Below the pieces are notes generated by a model. It was not told the origin of the DNA. It saw only the letters and a list, made by a program, of their open reading frames with translations, and made no database searches. Below, piece by piece: positions 1-12,676 of a DNA stretch of 64,000 bases. The position numbers and the translations under genes were made by a program. The DNA lies in assembly GCA_000320545.1 (NCBI GenBank), contig ADNK01001386.1, forward strand, positions 48,501 through 112,500, written 5' to 3'. Source of the stretch: Bigelowiella natans CCMP2755. Its lineage: Eukaryota; Cercozoa; Chlorarachniophyceae. How positions within the stretch are numbered: position 1 is the first letter of the stretch; every line of letters starts with the position of its first letter.

Positions 1-238
1 CTGGTGCAGAATAGGAAATAAACCGCATGAAATTGCCTGAATGGGGAAAATCTAACGGGAACATTTTCTGTGTCGCCAGAGGTGTGGGGGGGCGGCAGGG
101 GTGGCTGGAGCGTGCATGCACGAATATTTTATGAGTCCTTCACGAACTATGTAGTTAAAGTCCACCAATGTCAAGCATTCCTACCTCGCACAGACTCTCC
201 GCCCACTAATTTTTTGTTCCAATACATGCAGCAAGCCA
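1..238. other. 5' flank of the lipase gene
   Basis: No exon could be supported upstream of the ATG at 239. There is a G-rich run near 85-100. The stretch probably holds the promoter and 5' UTR, but I could not identify an element. Confidence 0.4.
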
Positions 239-1715
239 ATGCTGCTGTTACTGCTGACCGCTGCTGCTCTCCTAGATCACAAGGCAGAGGCTAAGCTGCC
301 TCACTTCCGATGCGAACAGGTTGGCATGAAAGAAATTTACGTAATAGTTATACAGTCTGATCTTTTGTGACGACATTTCGTCACCCCACCCGCCCCTTCA
401 GCACTATGGAAAACTGATCAATCAGACAGTCACTGAGCAGTGCATATCAGACAGCAGGTGACGCTTACTATATATCTCCTACCAGCCTCATATTTTTGCA
501 ATTATTCTTCAATCGAATCCATGTAGAGGGATTACAGCATGGCTTGAGTCGTTTGCATTTACAACGTTTGTATTTCTACTAGATGTGCCGTCTGCCTCCC
601 ACGTAATCTCTGCGTTGAAAAGCATCCGTCCCCTTCTAAGTGCCCAGGTGCGTGCTAACAACGGCTTCAGCCTATCACAGCAATGATAACGTAGATAATT
701 CTGCGCCTTATTTGTTTTCTTGTCCGATGACAAACCAGAGGGCTGCGCGTTCGAGAGGAAAACGAAGAACGCTTCCTGCCATCTCCCGTATGGTTTTTGT
801 TATCTACTGACGAGTTTAAATCATAGCTAGTAAGAAATTATAACCTGATGATGTTACTAGGTTGAAGGCGGGCTCTCGAAAGATTCCGTACGACGAGGCG
901 GAGGCTAAAAAGTACAGCTCTTTTTTCCAAAAAAAAAGAGGGGCAGAGAAGGGAGAATATTATGCAAGACTTATGATGTATGTACATGTAAGCACTGCCT
1001 CAAAGGTCTCCCGGATGTAACTGGGCCCGAGGCCGTTACTGCTGTGAAGGGGGGTCAACGAACAGTGCGAGATTTTGTTCTCATTAAAAGCACCTAGGAA
1101 TATCATCCACAGCACCAGTGCGATCCCACTCGTATTGCGTGTCAATGGAATCGTGATGATGATGCTCGGTCTTTAGAAACGGCATCATTGATTCAGTAGC
1201 ATCCTATCTCGCACCAGTTGCCTCACATCATCATTATCATCGTGTTCTTCTTCTTCTTATCACAACCACGCAACCAGATACGTGCATCTAGCCGGTGCTT
1301 CCTACTGCCCTGTGGACCAAATTCAAGCATGGACTTGCAAGTAAAATAATGGACTATGATGATGATGATGGTGGTGATGGTGATGGTGATGGTGGTGATG
1401 ATGGATCATGTAAAAGCGAGGATGGTCATGCTGATGATCAAGATGTATAAGGAGATGAACATTATTTTGGTGATTACGCTGTCTTTTTGGTAGCTCTCTT
1501 ATACAAAGTAGTAGTGATCTTAGCTGACGACGAATAATTGTGTGATGATGGTAGGCAATGCAAGCCTGGATTCTCTCCCAAAGTGGTGATGAACAATGAT
1601 GCGAAGATACTCAGGGGGTCAGTCAGTCAGTCAGTCAGTCGTTCGGTGGTCGAAATGACTCTCTCTGATTGTGAAGAGTGGCAAATCTTCCATCCATCGT
1701 TTCTACTTACTTCCA

Positions 1716-1783
<68 letters not shown>

Positions 1784-2409
1784 AGCACGCTATGGGCGTC
1801 GTCGTCGTCGTCGTCGTGATATTTGATGAAGATCTCTGTTGTTTCTTCCTCAGGTACATTGGGATTGATGAGGTCGAGAACGCTGTTGTCATTGCCTTCC
1901 GAGGCACGGTCACTACTATCAAGGACTGGTCGTCAATCATGCCATTAGTTGTAGTACCAGCGGCACTAGAGCAGTAGAGCAGTAGCGTAAGTAGTAGTAT
2001 AAGTAGTAGTAGTAGTAGTAGTCGTCGTCGTCGTAGTAGTGGTAATCGTGAAAGAGGGGGAAGTGCTGGTTGCAGAAGTAAACGCATCATACGACGAAAG
2101 AGACTACTATATTGTAGTGCAGTACATGTACCAAAGTTTTGGTTCTACTCCTCCTCCTCCTCCTCCTCCTCCCCCTCCTCCACCTACTACCGCTGCTGCT
2201 GCTACTACTACTACTATTCCGACTAGTAACTTACTACTTTTCTGCTTGTGGTTGGTTGCAGGATAACGGATTTAGATATATTCAAGATTTCGCCATACAC
2301 TGACCTGCCGCAAGTTCAGGTAGAATGCATGCTCCGTATAACGTCTACGAGGGATTCATGAAAAGGCAACGAGCATGTTTTTGGGGAAAAAAATTCAAGT
2401 TTGATCATT

Positions 2410-2451
<42 letters not shown>

Positions 2452-2486
2452 CCCACGTTGATGGTCGCTAAGCAACGAGCTATTTG

Positions 2487-2534
<48 letters not shown>

Positions 2535-2665
2535 TCTCTTCTTCTACTAATGCTTTTACATTCCCCCTCCCGCAAAAGGTCCATAGGGGCTTCTACCTAT
2601 CATTCAAGTACTTTGAGCCACAAATACTCGACTTCCTTCAAAATATGGTACTAGTAGTAGTGCAG

Positions 2666-2696
<31 letters not shown>

Positions 2697-2813
2697 CTTT
2701 TTGTGGTAGTGGTGGTGGTGGTGGTGTTTAGTGGTAGTCCTTGTACAATCTTCATCTTTCATGTTGCATATACTTACAACCCCCCCTCCCCTCTCCCCCT
2801 GTCCCGCCTCTCC

Positions 2814-2880
<67 letters not shown>

Positions 2881-3640
2881 ATGTTCAATTTCAATACCAG
2901 GGCGCACCAGCGCCAAAGATCGTAGTCACAGGCCACTCTCTTGGAGGAGCAATTGCCACCGTTTGCGCATTCACCCTGATGCATGTGCATGGATATGAAA
3001 TCGAGAGAGTCGTAACTTTCGGAGAACCGCGCGACGGAGACACGAATTTCGCGTCGATTTACGGTCTGAACATCGAGAATTTAAACTTGTATGTACACAC
3101 ACACGCACACACGCACACGCGCGCGCGCACACACACACACACACGTATACCCACTCCAATTTTTTTAATAAAGTGTGTTTGTCCGTTTATGTAATATGTT
3201 GGTGCGCGTATTTAATGCACAGTTGTATGGGTTTCTTGTGTGTGTTGTGTGACTGAATACATTGCCTGCATATTCCTTTGTGTTTTACGTGTCGATGGCA
3301 ATAGACACGACGATTCCCAATCACTGGAGGGTTACGCATGCAAAAGTAGTAAGATGCAAGCGAATAATGACACTAGCAAGAGTGCTCTCTTGAGCATTCA
3401 TTAACATCGATTTGAACAACATTTTCCGTTACCACCATCCATCTTCTGCACTTCCCTCCTCCTCCTCCTCCTCCTCCTCCTCCTCCTCCTCCTCCTCCTC
3501 CTCCTGGAACTTCACTCCTAATATACTATTTGGCATCATCGTCATCACCAGGACATCGTTCCCCACGTCCCCATTCCGTGGCAAGGGTTTTATCACGTCG
3601 CTACAGAGGTATCATCAACTATTATAAAAATTATTACTGC

Positions 3641-3679
<39 letters not shown>

Positions 3680-4099
3680 GTAGCAAGGTTGAGGGGGGAT
3701 TATGATTGGGAACAGGCTGAAACAAACAACCATTTTGCAGGTGTGGTACCCATCACAGGACTACGTTCCCGAGCAGTACACCATATGCGACGGGTAGAAG
3801 TTAATCATCACCGTGAAAACGAATATGAAACAAACGATTCGCCGTGCCTGACCCCATCATTGTATACGCTTATGCTCGCTTGCGTGCACGAAGCACACAG
3901 AGCGGCATTCACGGACGATGCAGGCGATGATGATGATGAAGATGATGAAACCTAACTTTCGCACACGTATGTAACAAACACCTCTTTCTCTTTAAACAGA
4001 TCTGGTGAGGATCCTACGTGCTCCGACAGTGTCATGGACACATCCGTTGACGACCATCTCACATATATTGGAATCCCTCTAGGCTCTGATGCATGTTGA
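239..4099 (+). CDS. Secreted class 3 (alpha/beta hydrolase) lipase, about 12 exons
   Basis: Probable triacylglycerol lipase of the Rhizomucor/class 3 family. Exon 1 (239-319) encodes a signal peptide starting MLLLLLTAAALL. Later exons are 1292-1340 (GASYCP, WTCK), 1555-1617, 1854-1931 (VIAFRGT), 2262-2319, 2579-2647 (VHRGFY), 2901-3063 (nucleophile elbow GHSLGGA and TFGEPRDGD), 3305-3345 (WRVTHAK), 3552-3608 (DIVPHVP), 3742-3793 (VWYPSQ) and 4000-4099 (GEDPTCSDS, DDHLTYIG, stop). The expected triad is visible: Ser in GHSLG, Asp in DIVPH and His in DDHLTY. Splice phases agree from 1292 to the stop. At least one exon between 319 and 1292 is unresolved; a candidate lies near 862-950 (residues IPYDEAEAKKY). 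The signal peptide points to the secretory route or an extracellular site. The introns contain several of the longest CT, CA and CCT repeats in the window. Confidence 0.88.
1718..1783. repeat. (CT)n then (CA)n microsatellite in a lipase intron
   Basis: About 43 bases of CT followed by about 22 bases of CA, shortly upstream of the acceptor at 1853. Confidence 0.95.
2404..2446. repeat. (ATC)n microsatellite
   Basis: Near-perfect trinucleotide run inside a lipase intron. Confidence 0.95.
2490..2538. repeat. (CT)n with an internal (GC)n block
   Basis: Dinucleotide run followed by alternating CG, ending about 40 bases before the acceptor at 2578. It may act as an exaggerated pyrimidine tract. 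Confidence 0.95.
2813..2872. repeat. (CT)n microsatellite upstream of the catalytic-Ser exon
   Basis: About 60 bases of CT on the sense strand, ending 28 bases before the acceptor of the exon that carries GHSLGGA. Confidence 0.95.
3094..3144. repeat. (CA)n/(GC)n microsatellite
   Basis: Compound CA-GC-CA tract in the lipase intron that follows the GHSLGG exon. Confidence 0.95.
3455..3505. repeat. (CCT)n microsatellite
   Basis: About 17 tandem CCT units in the intron before the DIVPH exon. Confidence 0.95.
3641..3674. repeat. (TAT)n microsatellite
   Basis: Trinucleotide run in the intron after the DIVPH exon. Confidence 0.9.
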
Positions 4100-5418
4100 T
4101 TTTCAACCGAATAGATAGATGACAATGGGATCAAAAACGTATTTCTCTTTTATACGATGTCTAGCTGGGCAAGCTTGTTCATCCACACAAAATGTTTGTT
4201 TCCTCAGCTCTGCAGTTCATGTATAGACCTTTATTCTCCATCGTATTCTCATGAGACCATTAATCAGCAAATAGATTAGATTTACTGTATAGATAATGAC
4301 AAGATTTCGAATTTAATAACATGCAAATCGAGAACAACAACTTCGCAACGCATGCTCATGTCTCGATGTGACATGCTCATGTGATCATGTGATCGTTAGA
4401 GAAAGCATGCTGTGTGAGTGATCGATTGGTCTAGCACTTTCTAGCTTTCCACATCAAGCTCGTTGTTCGAACTGATGACTTTCGAGCTAGTAGTGCCATT
4501 GACAGGGCTCCCTGTGCGATGCTCTGCTGAAACAGCCAAATTCAGTGCACTGCTAGCTAGCTAGACTGCGACGCAATCGGTTTTGGACCTGCACGGAATG
4601 AAGCGAGAAGGCAACATTTGCGAATGTGTAGTGCAGATAGCTAGATCGCATGAAACGACTAGCTGAGAACGCCATGGAGCGCGTCATCATGTGAAATGCG
4701 TGCACATTTACTAGACGTGATGCAGTCAGTGATGCTAGCTAGCTAGGGTGGCCTGCACCGACACACTCTAGCACTAGCACATCTAGACATGTTGGCAAGC
4801 ATGCTCTGGTGCTAACAGTGACTACAGAAGGCTCTGGCTAGCTAGCTAAGTGCTAGACTGGTCTCAAATAGCAGATCTCTAGATTTACTTGTGCAGATCT
4901 TGTTAGTACGTGGATGTTTGAACATGTCATGTCTGCTGGCTAGCTAGCTAGCGTTAGCTAGTTAGTCTGGCGCGCAAATTGAATGATCAAACATCGCATC
5001 TAGCTAGCTACGCTAGCTAGCTAGATTTAACTAGTGACTAGATCTAGAGATCAATTTGTGCCGAATATGACGGTGTAGCGCTGTAGCGCAAGCTAGTAAG
5101 CTATGTCGAAATGTCTAAAATTTAATGATGGGATTTATTAGCGCGCATGCATGATGCTAGTGTAGCGTTTTGTCTGGTTGCTCTAAATGCATTCTGCAGC
5201 TCATCATGTAGACCATGCAGATAGAGGTTTACTATTCACAATGTATCACATATCATACATTTATTTACAAATGCAAGTGAAATAGGTGCAGCAACTGCGA
5301 ATTCACTCCTACGTACAAGGAGAGACTAGATAAATGTGCCAAGTATGCGGCCACGACGAAACTAAAGCAATTTTAGTAATCAAGTGATTGAAGATATTTT
5401 TAATGCCATATTGTTGTC
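4100..5418. other. Convergent intergenic region with a CTAG-palindrome cluster
   Basis: This lies between the 3' ends of the lipase (+) and the Ser-rich gene (-). No coding exon was found. From about 4540 to 5060 it is crowded with GCTAGCTAG/TCTAGA palindromes and also has CATG-type motifs. It contains the 14-mer ACATCTAGACATGT at 4779-4792, which recurs in two other 3' flanks. Microsatellites are absent here, unlike in the adjoining introns. Confidence 0.7.
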
Positions 5419-5933
5419 CTACATCTTCCCTTCATTGAGGCGCAGCAACCTCGCTTTCAACCGTGACTCAGCGGCCTTGAATAAAGCTTCCTCCTTAACA
5501 ATCTTGTCTTTCAGGGATTGGGGGACTCCAGACCATTTGTTATCCAAGACACAACTCAGAGCGTCTTCCTGGTCGCCGAAACCAAAGATGTTAGAAGCAT
5601 TTCTGTTGCGATGGCGAACTGCAGTACCAAGAGATGATGAGGAGGCAGCCTTGGCCTTGGCCGCCAGGGAGAGGAACAGGTTTTTGATGTTACGTCTTTT
5701 TGACAAACGCTGAGGAGATGCAACCTGTTCTCGCCCACGCTTTCGGCGAGAAAGGAGAGAGACAGCAAAGGGCGTTTGAACGTCGTCATCGGTATCAACT
5801 GGGGCTCCTTCTGGTGATCCATAAGACGGCTTGTTACCTTTGTTTTTTATCATTTTCCCATCAAGTCCTACTTGCCCCATTTTCGGTAATGCATCAGAGA
5901 CAGCATCAGAAACGCTAACTATGCTGCTGCTGT

Positions 5934-5968
<35 letters not shown>

Positions 5969-6881
5969 GCTGCAGGTGTGGTAGTCCTGCTGCAGTTGGT
6001 GACACTTCCTCCATTATTACCAGATGCATCGTTTGTCTTTGGCTTACTAAAACTGAAACGACTCCTATTGATGTGTACCCCGCTGCTGCTGCTGCAGCCC
6101 TTCAAATGGTGTCTTCTTCCTTGGAGCTTTCTGGTAGCAGCAACAACACTATCATGAGCAGCAGCAACCAAGCCACCACTACCGCTTCGAACGCTATGGC
6201 CAGCCGGAGAAATGGCCGCGGCAGTAGTAGTGGACGGGGTAGCTTGAGCAGCGTCAGGAGTAGAATAGCTGGATTTCCTGTCGCTTTGATGCTGCTGCTT
6301 CGAAAGGGCTGCAAGTATTGCCTCGCATCTGCCGCGAGCCGTTAGAAAACTACCCCGCTTCTTCGTTTTCACCATTGCTGTCAAAACACCGTCATTTAAC
6401 AGGACGGAAGGTCCTCTGCTGCTATGTGCTGAAGATACTCCGCGGCTGTTTTGCATCTGCTTTGGTGGTTGCTTGAGAGAAAAGCTATTTATCGTGGGAT
6501 TGGTGAGCTTTGTACTTGCCCTACTTGAAGGAGGCAGGAGATAGGATATCAGTTGTCGCCTTCGCTTCAGTAGCTGATTCTGGTTCTGTGGATGCCTACG
6601 TGCTCTGACAATTGTGCGTACAACGTCAATGGTTTTTGATGTTCTCTTGGAGAAGTTGTGATAGTCAGGGCGTGACGACGAGGATCGCTTTGGAATGGGT
6701 AGAAGGTCAATTCGGCTATTGGGTATACGTCTGAGCTTCTCGAGAAATTCGACAGAGAGGCGCTGTCTTACAAGAGATGTCGTTGCAGCAATGTCGCTTC
6801 CCAACCCCTGCGTATGCTGGAAGTTAGGAAACAGAACCAAAATTGAATTTCTCCATAGAATAAATCTAAGAATTATCGATG

Positions 6882-6926
<45 letters not shown>

Positions 6927-7646
6927 CTTTCCCCCTTCGGTATCCGATATATTCACACTTAGTCGCATCTCACAGTCTAGCTTCATTATACAATGCACAC
7001 ACCTGGGGAGGGGTTCCTGGCTTGAGAGGCGGTGTCTTGATATGCGATGATACCTCAAGGGAAGTTTCGGATGATGAACGCGACGAGGGGGATGTGGCAG
7101 ATGAGGAAGATATAGAATGCCTTCGTAACCTTTCTTCACGGTTAATTTCTGCCTCTATCAATTCAAGTCTGCTGAGAGTTCTGACATTATGTACGTGAAG
7201 AGGAAATAATAAGGCTACTGTTCTCTCCATTTAGATAGTGTGAATATCCTCTCACGAGCTCACATGTAGAAGAGATAATGTTGTGGCGTATCTTGGAATC
7301 AAACCTTCGCAAAAGGAAAGGGTTGGAAGCCATGATGTTCGAATATTGGTCATCGCTTGGTTGATGTTCGCGGAATTGGTCATCAGCACTGAATTTTCGG
7401 CTTCTGTCCTGCTTCCACGGCATCAAGCTTCGGCTGGATTGTAATTCCAACTCGAGCATTTGGGGAATTCTTCGCATCAGATTTCGGAAAGCACTGGGGG
7501 GGGTGGGAAGTGATGTGGCCGTCCTTGTGCGTCGTGAAATGGTTTGTGAGTTCCACTGTTATGTGATTCCAAGATTCAGACTGGAACCACCAAAAAAACA
7601 GTTAATGCGATGAGACGGCGTCGTCGTTTTTTATGGACGACAACAT
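5419..7646 (-). CDS. Ser-rich, basic protein of unknown function, four exons
   Basis: I do not recognise the family. The long last exon 5419-6816 is open for 466 codons including the stop. Upstream exons in matching phase are 7003-7180, 7305-7555 and, tentatively, 7617-7646 carrying the ATG; the model predicts about 618 residues. The protein is low-complexity and rich in Ser, Arg and Thr, with basic clusters (LSRRKRGRE, LSKRRN) that resemble nuclear localisation signals, a polySer run near 5940 (CTA repeat on the + strand), and a more ordered C-terminus ending RLLRLNEGKM. A possible structured piece is SVEFLEKLRRIPNSR. An intrinsically disordered nuclear protein is possible, but that is inference. 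The first exon and start are weak. Confidence 0.6.
6884..6922. repeat. (CT)n microsatellite
   Basis: In an intron of the minus-strand Ser-rich gene, so it reads GA on the sense strand. This is one exception to the usual CT-in-sense orientation. Confidence 0.95.
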
Positions 7647-8801
7647 AAAAGGAGATGATCACGGATCCCGCGCCTGTGATGTCCACTATTCTCAGTTTTC
7701 AACTGGCACCGGAACACTGTGCCTTTTCTGACGTGTTCACGGCCGACAGGAAGCACGCGACTCATCTTGGCCTTTTTTTTGGAACGGAAACTATGCTATC
7801 AAACACGTCACGCACAGAGTGTGCAATCTGTGTGTGAGTGAGGGAAAAAACACACGGGTACCAAGATGCACCCTCACAACTCGCATCCTCACTCTTAAGT
7901 CCCTGGTGTTACCCTCGATTTGTTCGCTACGCAGGGGATTTCGCCCTCAAAGAGGCTTGAGACAAACAGGCGTGGCACTTTCGGAGAATGTCAGAGCAAT
8001 GTAGGAAGAAGAACACTTCTCCAACCAACGAAAGCAAGAAATAGGAACTCGTAAAAAACTGTTTTCCACAGAGTCAATGTGATTTTCTGGAGCTCGAGGC
8101 GGCATGCAGTGAATCTGATGCAAAACACCCTTTCTTGAAAATCACTTTTTCGATAATGTGCCGCAAAATGTAAGAGTTTAGAGGAAGCACTAAAAACAGT
8201 TAATTTTGACAGACATGCCACTTTTGCCACAATTGACTCGAAACTTGTCAGAATTGACTTTTTTCCCACAGTCCTCGAGCATCAAACATTTCACGACCCC
8301 AAAGCGTACAAAGGAAGGAAGGAAAAAAAGTGCATCATGTTAAGTTTTCGTCTCACGAAAGCGTCACGGGCAATACATTGTCCTTTTTCGCCGCTTCGCC
8401 GGCAACGGAGCAATTTCAAATGGCCACTTGCCTCCGAAGACCAATTCGAGATTTTTATTGAGCCGAACGGCCAACGTTTTACGGATGCGTCACAAACATT
8501 CTGTGCAAAAAAGTACCTACCGATTACGAGCACATCATTGCCATTGAGCATCGCGGAATACCTTGAATACCGACGAGCGACTATCTGAGTCTAGATCGAA
8601 CACTCGAAAGTGTGCCTTCAAATCTTTGGAATGACGGGAAGAAGTTCCTGTTCCTGCTGTTCACCTGAACGGGCCGCAGTTTCCATGTCGCAGATGCGTT
8701 TCTGGTCGGGTTCTGCAATGTTGTTGTTGTCGCAATGCTGGAAACGGTGAAGTTGTCTATAACCACAGCTTCCGGTTGACCACTGCCGATTCGAACACGG
8801 A
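7647..8801. other. Divergent spacer, repeat-free, no convincing gene
   Basis: This is the spacer between the Ser-rich gene (-) and the VDE-like gene (+). Unlike the introns, it has no microsatellites. Short open frames exist on both strands (for example 8337-8588 + and 8291-8551 -), but none shows a recognisable domain or a clean exon structure. It is probably bidirectional promoter plus 5' UTRs; a small unrecognised gene cannot be excluded. Confidence 0.4.
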
Positions 8802-9465
8802 ATGAAGGCCGCATCGATTGTAGCACCTGCCCTTGCTACGCTATCTTTCTTTGTGGCAATCAGTGTTTTGTATTGGAGATCATCTGGGGAGAATGCTGGG
8901 TTCATAGCCATCTCAACGAGGAGGTTAATTAAATGTCTCTTGACGAGGAGGCGTGATCAAAGCACGTTGTTGTTTCTAATTCCCGATGCAATCAATGTTG
9001 TGTTATTTAGAGCCTCCTCGCGAAGTCAACGGCTAGACCTTCTTGGTACTAGGCAAAGGCTACTCAAACATGAAGAAATGGCGGCGAACATTAGGAAGAG
9101 GAGGGAAGACAATAACTGCGGTCATCGCTTTCGTCGTTCCTCCGTTGTTACCCCAAGATACTCATTAAGTATTTATTCTAATCTTAATTCTGAGCGCAAG
9201 CACTTTCACATACATAAAGAATAAATGATCGAAGACCGCAAGCTAATCTTTATCATTTCGTCGCTATAGTAATAGTAATAATAATAATAATAATAATAAC
9301 AATAGTTACAATACTAATAGCAGGCACTCCAGATGGACTACTACCTTCAGCCAATGAACACATGCCAGAGCTGCCGGTTGTTCAACCCAAAGCGCCGAAG
9401 ATCCTATGCATTACGCACGCAGACCATCCAAGTCCTATCAAGTGAGACTAGTAGTATGGAGTAGA

Positions 9466-9536
<71 letters not shown>

Positions 9537-10034
9537 CCGATTTGTGGAGAGAGAGAGAGGGGGGGGGTGGAGGGTAGGAGGAAGAGAAAAATTGAAGGTG
9601 TATATTCCACTCCATAGTTGTTTTGTTCTATCTCCTCCTAATAGATAGATGTTCTCATCATAGGTACCCTTCTCGCATCAACGAGGGAGAACAGGCTTCA
9701 TGGGGAGATGTAAGTACACAGAGGAGGAGGAGGAGGAGGAGAAGGAGGAGGAAGGGAAACATGAGACAACAGGAGAGGACAGATGAAGAACTAAATCAGT
9801 CGTTTTGATACCATGTACACATACAGTGTTACACAATTTTTATCTGTACATATTCTTGGAGGTAGATGCTGTCAAGAGCTCCTGAATCAACATCATTTCA
9901 CATTTGACAGGTGCTAGTTCAGATGAAGCGAAGACTGGCATGGACGGAAAACGGGTGTGTGTCTGTGTGTGTGTGTGTCTGTGTGTGTGTGTGTGTGTTG
10001 ATGCGTAGGATGATGATAACGATGATGATAATGG

Positions 10035-10069
<35 letters not shown>

Positions 10070-11057
10070 GCCAATCAATGGAGTCAGTTACTGATCGATA
10101 GGAGGAGGCGACAACAATCAAAGCTCTTATTGCACACATCATTGTTTTTGTGTGCAGCTTTGAGATGACTGTACTGGATGCCGATGAACTAACGACCAGC
10201 ATCCTCAAGTACGACAACATTATCACAAAAATCAACCCAAAAATGTATCTTTACTATTGGATTAGAGAGAGAGAGAGGGGGGGGGAGGGGAGGGAGGAGG
10301 GAGAGTATTGTTGTATGTGTTATTCACACGGCCATCCTGATGGTGAGTGGATCACGACACTGTAGTGAAGAGGCGGGCAAAGCGGACATCTTCTTCTTCG
10401 TATCTCTCGGTATATATATCTACTGATCATGCTATGACATCTCTGATATAAACAGCTAAAAAGCAACAAGAACTTGTTGTGAGTCGTCTCAATAAACATA
10501 GCAGTACTTTTCGCTCTCTACCCCCCCCCTTCCCACCCCTTATTCATTATTTTCCTGTTTGTTCTTGGTGTTTTAGGCAGAAATTCTACCGCGAACGAGA
10601 TGATAGCAAGCTATACGCAAGCAATCCCTACGGGTACTACTAGTTCTTAGCGGTGGTGGTGTTGATGGTGATGATGGTCATAATGAGACTGAAAATCAAG
10701 AGGAGGAGGAGGAAAATAGAAGAGGCGATGATGTTGATGAATTGCCGATTAGGCGTGTGCTTGGGCTGCTCACCTGATATGGACCAGATCTCAAGGTAGG
10801 AACAGCGACTGCAGTGCGGCACATGATGTTAATCGTTCTTGGACGCTACTTTCTTTTGTGTTAATTGAAATCAGGTTGGATTATCAGCCAGCATCGGCAT
10901 TTGGATCCGGAGGAGGTAGTGAGGAGAGAGAGGAATGCTGGAAATTGAAAGAGACCTCTTGTAGTCGCATGCGTCATGCTAATCTTACAAGCTGAGGCAA
11001 GTTGTTCATGTTGGTTGTGAGGCCGTGGTGATGTTTGCCATGCCCATGCTTTCTCAG

Positions 11058-11097
<40 letters not shown>

Positions 11098-11588
11098 GTG
11101 TAAAGGACTGATGATGTATTGCTTGTTTTCATGATAGCCGCTACAGTATTCATCTATTTTGCACCCTTACTACCTCCTCCTCCTCAGTAGTAGTAGTAGT
11201 AGCAGCACTAGTATCCCTCTTTAATGATACAACGTTAATGTACGCACGTGCTATTATTGTATTAACAACTCACTCGATCAATCATATTCAGGAACAGTGA
11301 ACATCCCTTTCCTCCCCCCATGGTAGCTACTCACCTATCACAACAACGGCCACATGTCTAGTAGCATCATCATGAAACAGCTAACTACCACCCCCCCCCC
11401 CCCACTAAACACACACACACACACACACACACACACTGATACACACACACTGATACACTTTCAATTCTATTGAAGTACAGTATTCCGAGGCATTTATGTG
11501 TTAAATCTATCGTATCAGGTCAATGGCCTCACAAATAGGGAGAACCTTTAAAAGTGGGTTGTTAGGACGAAACTTAGAGAATAAACCA

Positions 11589-11620
<32 letters not shown>

Positions 11621-11716
11621 ATGGTGATGGTGGTGATATCGATGTGCAGAAAATATTAGAAGGTAGAAAGTTCCATGAAAGAAAGAGATCATACAACATA
11701 CGCACTCACGCACATA

Positions 11717-11764
<48 letters not shown>

Positions 11765-11784
11765 TATATATACTATATATATAT

Positions 11785-11861
<77 letters not shown>

Positions 11862-12640
11862 AGCGAGTGTATGTGTGGTATGTGCACACTGTAAAGAAGG
11901 CCAGTGAAGATTCAGATCTCCTCTTGTCGCTATATTATTATTACTATTACTATTACTATTATTATGATTCTCTCGGTAGCTATAAACGACCTATTTTCCC
12001 GTGGCAACCACCTGGATCTGTACTACGCTTTCCTCACCCTTATCAACGAGGTAGTGTGTACACACGCATGACCAAAGGATTGGTTTGCCTTGCTGTAACG
12101 ATGTTTCCTTCTCAGCTTAGATTTTTATACGATTCGTTGCTATTATCCGGTGTGTTCTTTGGGATGATTGCGTGTTTAAACCCCTCCTCTCCTTCAGGTT
12201 GAGCCCGTCGGCCTGCTAGGTAGTACTCAGCTAATAATGATGACGGAAATCACTACTTATGCATGTTTTGTCGTGGGAAAAGAAAGGGAGCGTGGCGCTG
12301 CTACTGCCTCCTCCCCCCCGATCATTTAAACGAATAACAATGATATGATTAGGCGCGAATTCTAAGCTAGACGCACGAGGGCTCGTCTGCCTTGTGAGGA
12401 ACTGCAGAAGGCCCCTGGTAACCGCAACAACTCTTGTGCGCTTTTCGCACACAAAGCGCGACAAGCAGAAGCGACTGATCGTCGAGCCTTTCATTCCTTT
12501 CCCAATGATGAGCAGCTCATTCGTGCATCGTATGTCCGGCAAAACCAACTAGCATATCCTGCCGACTAGGAGTGCCGGCAAGCCGATGCTGCATTGCGTG
12601 CTAAATAAACAGCCGCGTTGAACCAAGAAACAACAAAGAC

Positions 12641-12676
<36 letters not shown>

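Noticed and set aside
12198-12206. Possible 9-nt exon (VEP) in the VDE-like gene
   Set aside because: The flanking exons 11980-12050 and 13046-13120 already join in phase 0 without it, and its donor is weak.
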